Shown here piece by piece: positions 59,889 to 64,000 of a stretch of DNA of 64,000 nucleotides. Every line of letters begins with the position of its first letter. Within the stretch, counting starts at the first letter, position 1. This DNA is from Streptomyces albipurpureus (GTDB taxonomy: Bacteria; Actinomycetota; Actinomycetes; Streptomycetales; Streptomycetaceae). The translations under genes and the position numbers were made by a program. The stretch covers positions 1-64,000 of the forward strand of contig NZ_JAMQAW010000027.1 in assembly GCF_023701525.1 (NCBI RefSeq), given 5' to 3'. The notes beneath the pieces are model-generated. The model was not told where the DNA came from, did not search any database, and worked only from the letters and a program-made list of their open reading frames with translations.

Positions 59889-60956
59889 TCACCGCGCGTA
59901 CTCACCCGTGAGGGCGGCACCCGTGGTGTGATCACCACGCTCGACGACCTCACCGGCGACCCAGGCATCGAGGCCGCGGTCGGCGAAGAGCTCCATGGCC
60001 ACGTCCGCCGACTGCTCGGGAACGACGGCGATCATGCCGACACCCATGTTGAGGGTCTTCTCCAGCTCCAGGCGCTCGACCTTGCCGGCCTTGCCCACCA
60101 GGTCGAAGACCGGCCCCGGGGTCCAGGTGGAGCGATCGACGATCGCGTGCAGCCCATCGGGGACGACCCGTGCCAGATTGTTGGCGAGGCCGCCACCGGT
60201 GACATGGCTGAAGGCGTGTACCTCGGCCGTCCTCGCGAGCGCCAGACAGTCCAGCGAGTAGATCCTGGTGGGTTCGAGCAGTTCCTCGCCGAGGGTGCGC
60301 CCGAACTCCTCGACCTTCTGTTCCAGCGCCATTCCCGCCCGGTCGAACAGGACGTGCCGGACCAGCGAGTACCCGTTGGAGTGAAGGCCCGAGGAGGCCA
60401 TGGCGATGACCACGTCGCCGGTACGGATACGGTCCGGGCCCAGCAGCTGATCCGCCTCGACGACTCCCGTACCGGCGCCCGCGACATCGAAGTCGTCCTC
60501 GCCGAGAAGTCCGGGGTGCTCGGCCGTCTCACCGCCGACGAGCGCGCAGCCCGCCAGTACACAGCCCTCGGCGATGCCCTTGACGATGGCGGCGACGCGC
60601 TCGGGGTGGACCTTGCCGACACAGATGTAGTCGGTCATGAACAGCGGCTCCGCACCACAGACGACCAGGTCGTCGACGACCATGCCGACCAGGTCATGGC
60701 CGATCGTGTCGTACACACCCAGCCTGCGGGCGAGGTCCACCTTGGTTCCGACACCGTCCGTGGCGGAGGCGAGCAGCGGGCGCTCATAGCGCTTGAGGGC
60801 CGAGACGTCGAAGAGTCCGGCGAAGCCGCCGATGCCGCCGAGTACCTCGGGGCGACGGGTCCGCTTGACCCATTCCTTCATCAGCTCGACGGCGCGATCG
60901 CCCGCCTCGATGTCGACGCCGGCACTCGCGTAGCTGGCTCCTGTGTTCTCTGTCAT
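59889..60956 (-). CDS. purM: Phosphoribosylformylglycinamidine cyclo-ligase (AIR synthetase)
   Basis: A 355-residue enzyme that converts FGAM to AIR with ATP in purine synthesis. Family blocks are YASAGVDIEAGD at the start, GGFAGLFD, TDGVGTK, HDLVGMVVDD, GCALVGGETAEHPG and SGLHSNGYSLVR; the ATP-binding site lies at the dimer interface. ATG 60956. Follows purF on the minus strand after 128 bases, so the two are probably cotranscribed. Confidence 0.97.
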   Translation of the reverse strand: MTENTGASYASAGVDIEAGDRAVELMKEWVKRTRRPEVLGGIGGFAGLFDVSALKRYERPLLASATDGVGTKVDLARRLGVYDTIGHDLVGMVVDDLVVCGAEPLFMTDYICVGKVHPERVAAIVKGIAEGCVLAGCALVGGETAEHPGLLGEDDFDVAGAGTGVVEADQLLGPDRIRTGDVVIAMASSGLHSNGYSLVRHVLFDRAGMALEQKVEEFGRTLGEELLEPTRIYSLDCLALARTAEVHAFSHVTGGGLANNLARVVPDGLHAIVDRSTWTPGPVFDLVGKAGKVERLELEKTLNMGVGMIAVVPEQSADVAMELFADRGLDAWVAGEVVERGDHTTGAALTGEYAR

Positions 60957-61084
60957 GACAAAGAGAGCTTTCGTGTCGTTGCTGCCCAGAGTGGGTTCGA
61001 TGGCTCCGGGAAGGCCTCCGGCGCGGTGCGTGGGGAGACCTCCCGGAGCGGGAGAGGGACCTGCGGTGTGTTCACGGCGATTGC

Positions 61085-62602
61085 CTAGGGGCGACGGAGC
61101 GCGTCGGCTGCGTCCGCACCGCCCGCCAGTTCCGTTTCAAGGAGCTGCTTGCCCAGCAGTTCGGGGTCGGGCAGGTCCATCGGGTACTCGCCGTCGAAGC
61201 AGGCGCGGCAGAGATTCGGCTTGTCGATGGTGGTCGCCTCGATCATGCCGTCGAGGGAGATGTACGAGAGGGAGTCCGCGCCCAACGAGGAACCGATCTC
61301 CTCGATCGTCATCCCGTTGGCGATGAGCTCCGCGCGGGTGGCGAAGTCGATGCCGAAGAAACAGGGCCACTTCACCGGCGGGGATGAGATCCGGATGTGG
61401 ACCTCGGCCGCTCCGGCCTCACGCAGCATCTTCACCAGTGCGCGCTGGGTGTTGCCGCGGACGATGGAGTCGTCGACGACGACCAGGCGCTTGCCCCGGA
61501 TGACTTCTTTGAGGGGGTTGAGCTTCAGACGGATGCCGAGCTGGCGGATGGTCTGGGACGGCTGGATGAAGGTCCGGCCGACATAGGCGTTCTTGACGAG
61601 GCCGGAGCCGTAGGGGATGCCGCTGGCTTCCGCGTAGCCGATGGCGGCGGGTGTGCCGGACTCCGGCGTCGCTATGACCAGATCGGCATCGACGGGAGCT
61701 TCTTTGGCGAGTTTCCGTCCCATCTCCACACGCGAGAGATAGACGTTGCGTCCGGCGATGTCCGTGTCGGGACGGGCCAGATAGACATACTCGAAGACAC
61801 AGCCCTTGGGCTTTGCTTCCGCGAACTTTGAGGTGCGGATGCCGTTCTCATCGATGGCGATCAGCTCGCCGGGCTCGATCTCGCGGACATAGACCGCACC
61901 GCAGATATCGAGGGCCGCGGACTCGCTGGCCACCACCCAACCGCGGTCGAGCCGCCCGAGGACCAGTGGACGAACGCCCTGGGGATCACGGGCCGCGTAC
62001 AGGGTGCTCTCGTTCATGAAGACCAGCGAGAACGCGCCCTGGACATCGGGAAGCACCTTGGTGGCGGCTTCTTCCAAGGTCAGCGGCTTGCCGTCGGCGT
62101 CGGTCTGGCCGGCGAGCAGCGCAGTGACGAGATCGGTGTCATTGGTGGCAGCGACCTGGGTGGCGCGGCCGTCCTGGCGGGGTAGATCGGCGACCATCTC
62201 GGCGAGCTGGGCGGTATTCACCAGATTGCCGTTGTGGCCGAGCGCGATCGAGCCGTTGGCGGTAGCGCGGAAGGTTGGCTGGGCGTTCTCCCAGACGGAG
62301 GCGCCGGTGGTGGAGTAGCGGGCGTGGCCAACAGCGATATGGCCGCGCAGGGAAGCAAGGGAGGTCTCGTCGAAAACCTGGGATACGAGACCCATGTCCT
62401 TGAAGACGAGGATTTGGGAGCCGTTGCTCACCGCGATTCCCGCGGATTCCTGGCCCCGATGCTGGAGGGCGTAGAGCCCGAAGTAAGTGAGCTTGGCGAC
62501 CTCTTCGCCCGGGGCCCAGACACCGAAGACGCCACATGCGTCTTGGGGGCCTTTCTCGCCGGGGAGTAGATCGTGATTGAGTCGACCGTCACCACGTGGC
62601 AC
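61085..62602 (-). CDS. purF: Amidophosphoribosyltransferase
   Basis: A 505-residue enzyme making phosphoribosylamine from PRPP and glutamine, the first committed purine step. A 22-residue propeptide precedes the N-terminal nucleophile Cys (DACGVFG), so self-processing is expected. The PRPP motif VVVDDSIVRGNT is near residue 380. Cys in PCFFGID and CRACFDGEYP are the 4Fe-4S ligands of the Bacillus-type enzyme. GTG 62602 (reading VPRGDGRLNHDLL) is chosen from recalled orthologues; the open frame runs 142 codons further upstream without coding features. Precedes purM in the operon. Confidence 0.96.
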   Translation of the reverse strand: MPRGDGRLNHDLLPGEKGPQDACGVFGVWAPGEEVAKLTYFGLYALQHRGQESAGIAVSNGSQILVFKDMGLVSQVFDETSLASLRGHIAVGHARYSTTGASVWENAQPTFRATANGSIALGHNGNLVNTAQLAEMVADLPRQDGRATQVAATNDTDLVTALLAGQTDADGKPLTLEEAATKVLPDVQGAFSLVFMNESTLYAARDPQGVRPLVLGRLDRGWVVASESAALDICGAVYVREIEPGELIAIDENGIRTSKFAEAKPKGCVFEYVYLARPDTDIAGRNVYLSRVEMGRKLAKEAPVDADLVIATPESGTPAAIGYAEASGIPYGSGLVKNAYVGRTFIQPSQTIRQLGIRLKLNPLKEVIRGKRLVVVDDSIVRGNTQRALVKMLREAGAAEVHIRISSPPVKWPCFFGIDFATRAELIANGMTIEEIGSSLGADSLSYISLDGMIEATTIDKPNLCRACFDGEYPMDLPDPELLGKQLLETELAGGADAADALRRP

Positions 62603-63337
62603 GGCACCGAGTGTAGGCGAGATCGACCACTGGTCCGAATTGGGGAGGGGGTCAAGGCTCTGGGTGACGGTGTCGTCACCGAGTGCCGGAGCGCTCTCGG
62701 GGCGCTCCTTGAGTGCCGCTGGGACGCTCGGACGGGCGATTGTCGGCCGTGCGCCCGGGGCCAGCGCGGGAGAGAAGCGGACTAATTCCTTCCGTACCGG
62801 CTGGTCAGGGCCGCTGGCCAGCCGGCACAGGCTCCGGTGGCACCGGACGTGATCAATGGCACGGGACCGGGGCCGCTCGCGCGGCCAGCTCCCCTCACCT
62901 CCGTTCAGCCCTCCTGCCTTTTCGATCCGGAAGTGACCTTCGTCCCACTGGTGAACAGGAGATCCACGCTGCTGAACACGGAATCCACGGGCCCATGACC
63001 TGGCGGATGCCCCCTTGCCCGATCGCACCGGTGTCCCAGGCCCCGGGACGCCGTGGTCCGGGCCAGGAGCCGTCGGCCGTCCTCGCCTTCCGAGGCCGGG
63101 GTGCCGGGCGCGGGCTGGAAAGCCGGGGGTGCCCGACCCCGAGCCGGCGCGGGGAACCAGGGCGGCCCCACCGGAGCCGAGGCCGGGGCGGCCCCACCGG
63201 GGCTGGGGCCGGCCCGGGCGCGGAATCCCCTGGTCGGCCCCACCCCAGCAGGGTCCAGAACCCCAGGTCGCCCTACCCGGGCCGGGCCGCAGTGCCCGGT
63301 TGGCCGGTGGACCGGGGTATCTGGTGTGGCACCTGGT
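62603..63337. other. Long intergenic region upstream of purF
   Basis: About 735 bases. The half toward 63100-63300 is low-complexity, with repeats of ggccccaccgg and gccggggc. No gene is recognised on either strand, despite long open frames caused by high GC. The part near 62610-62700 probably holds the purF promoter and leader. Confidence 0.4.
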
Positions 63338-64000
63338 TCAGGCGGTGCTCTTCGCCGCCGAGAAGCCCATCCCCTCCGGGCCGTACAGGAACAGGCCGCG
63401 CTGGTGGACCTCGTAGGTGGCCTTGCCCGCCATGGCCTTCATCAGATGGGCCTCCAACTGGCCCGCGGTGCCCGTGCACATCTTGCGGGTGCTGGAGACC
63501 GGGCCGAAGGTGAGCTGAGTGCCGCTGATCTTGACCGTGGCGTTGAAGTCATTGCAACCGAGGTTGCCGCTGACCGTGCCGTCCTTGGCGAAGGTCAGAT
63601 GCGCGTTCTTCTCCGTACCGGCCGGCAGGGACTCGACCATGTCCAGCTCCATCATGGAGTTCACGGTCCACTTGGTGCCGACGAGCGGAGCCGGGGGCTC
63701 GGAGGTGAGGGCGATGGTGTCGCCCTTCTCATTGGTGAGGGTGAGCTTCTTCGCCACCAGCTCGGCCTTGAGCTTCCCGACGAAAGCTTCCTTCAACGCC
63801 TTCTCAAAGCTCTGAATGGGCTGGGCGCATCCCACCTCGGTCATATGGGACGACCCCACGGTGAGGGTGTCGCCCGCGAGTACGGCCTTGGCGCCGAACT
63901 GATTGCAGCCGAAGTTGCCCTGGGCTTGGCCCTTGGTGGTCACCTCGAAGTAGGCGTCGGCGGGTGACTCGGTCTTCTTGCCGTCCACGGTGAGGGTGTT
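63338..64000 (-). CDS. META-domain (HslJ-like) protein, incomplete at window edge
   Basis: The visible 221 residues include two META domains in tandem: the first with GQAQGNFGCNQFGAKA and CAQP, the second with LVGTKWTVNS, GNLGCNDFNATV and TRKMC. Each contains the Cys pair characteristic of the family. META proteins such as HslJ are usually envelope lipoproteins linked to novobiocin tolerance or stress. The frame stays open to base 64000; the in-frame GTG at 63988 is not taken as the start, since the real N-terminus (probably a lipobox) lies beyond the window. Confidence 0.88.
   Translation of the reverse strand, partial: NTLTVDGKKTESPADAYFEVTTKGQAQGNFGCNQFGAKAVLAGDTLTVGSSHMTEVGCAQPIQSFEKALKEAFVGKLKAELVAKKLTLTNEKGDTIALTSEPPAPLVGTKWTVNSMMELDMVESLPAGTEKNAHLTFAKDGTVSGNLGCNDFNATVKISGTQLTFGPVSSTRKMCTGTAGQLEAHLMKAMAGKATYEVHQRGLFLYGPEGMGFSAAKSTA

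Noticed and set aside
62603..63028. 142-codon N-terminal extension of PurF
   Set aside because: PurF must have its nucleophile Cys near the N-terminus after a short propeptide; the extension has no coding character.
1..64000. CRISPR array, insertion sequence, prophage or integrase genes
   Set aside because: No regularly spaced repeats with unique spacers and no transposase, integrase or phage structural proteins were seen.

Overview
The window is high-GC actinobacterial chromosome, almost certainly Streptomyces. It contains BldC, an ORF1590-type sporulation-associated protein, valine dehydrogenase, two SpoIIE-type phosphatases, a type II NADH dehydrogenase, PurM/PurF and many GTG starts. The order (MarR/MFS ... 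ndh ... sporulation protein ... trmB ... DEAD-box helicase ... hrpA ... bldC ... vdh ... purM-purF) matches what I remember of the S. coelicolor core around SCO4086-SCO4122. That is recall, not a search.

Layout. 0-7 kb: divergent MarR/MFS pair, cytoplasmic SpoIIE phosphatase, NDH-2 and a TetR regulator. 7-16 kb (developmental flavour): a 900-residue protein joining an ECF-like sigma factor, a zinc-finger anti-sigma-like segment, membrane helices, a Pro-rich stalk and an NPCBM sugar-binding domain; a stand-alone asparagine-synthase/lasso-cyclase-like protein; and the sporulation-associated HTH protein. 16-24 kb: L-2-hydroxyglutarate oxidase, tRNA methyltransferase, PrsW-like protease, an M23 endopeptidase behind a complete c-di-AMP riboswitch, a membrane SpoIIE phosphatase and initiator tRNA. 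24-31 kb: TipA-type MerR regulator with operator, an ECF42-like sigma factor coupled to its DGPF/YCII partner, secreted proteins, a PadR-methyltransferase fusion and a cis-prenyltransferase. 31-35 kb: a large secreted metallophosphoesterase with an unexpected extra secretory N-terminus. 34.7-41 kb (the most accessory-looking stretch): lipoprotein, HD protein, NUDIX and XRE regulator facing a tightly packed operon HAD - radical SAM - thymidylate-kinase-like - methyltransferase - CYTH, bounded by tRNA-Lys. 41-54 kb: DEAD-box helicase, fluoride channel pair, zincin, membrane phosphoesterase, Glu/Asp/Phe tRNAs, CcdA-DsbA-like pair, HrpA. 54-64 kb: second identical tRNA-Asp, a DUF6274-type protein, bldC, vdh, a DUF3073-type protein, purM, purF and an incomplete META-domain protein at the right edge.

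How genes work together. Several local control circuits are readable: palindromes at the MarR/MFS, SpoIIE and vdh promoters; a MerR-type operator inside a long-spacer promoter; a TGTCGA/CGA promoter before the ECF42-like operon; and the riboswitch that ties cell-wall hydrolase expression to c-di-AMP. Best candidates for undescribed biology are the sigma/anti-sigma/NPCBM fusion and the five-gene radical-SAM/kinase/CYTH operon. Family assignments are by eye from motifs; start codons were revised from ribosome-binding sites, overlaps and recalled homologues, with uncertainty stated.
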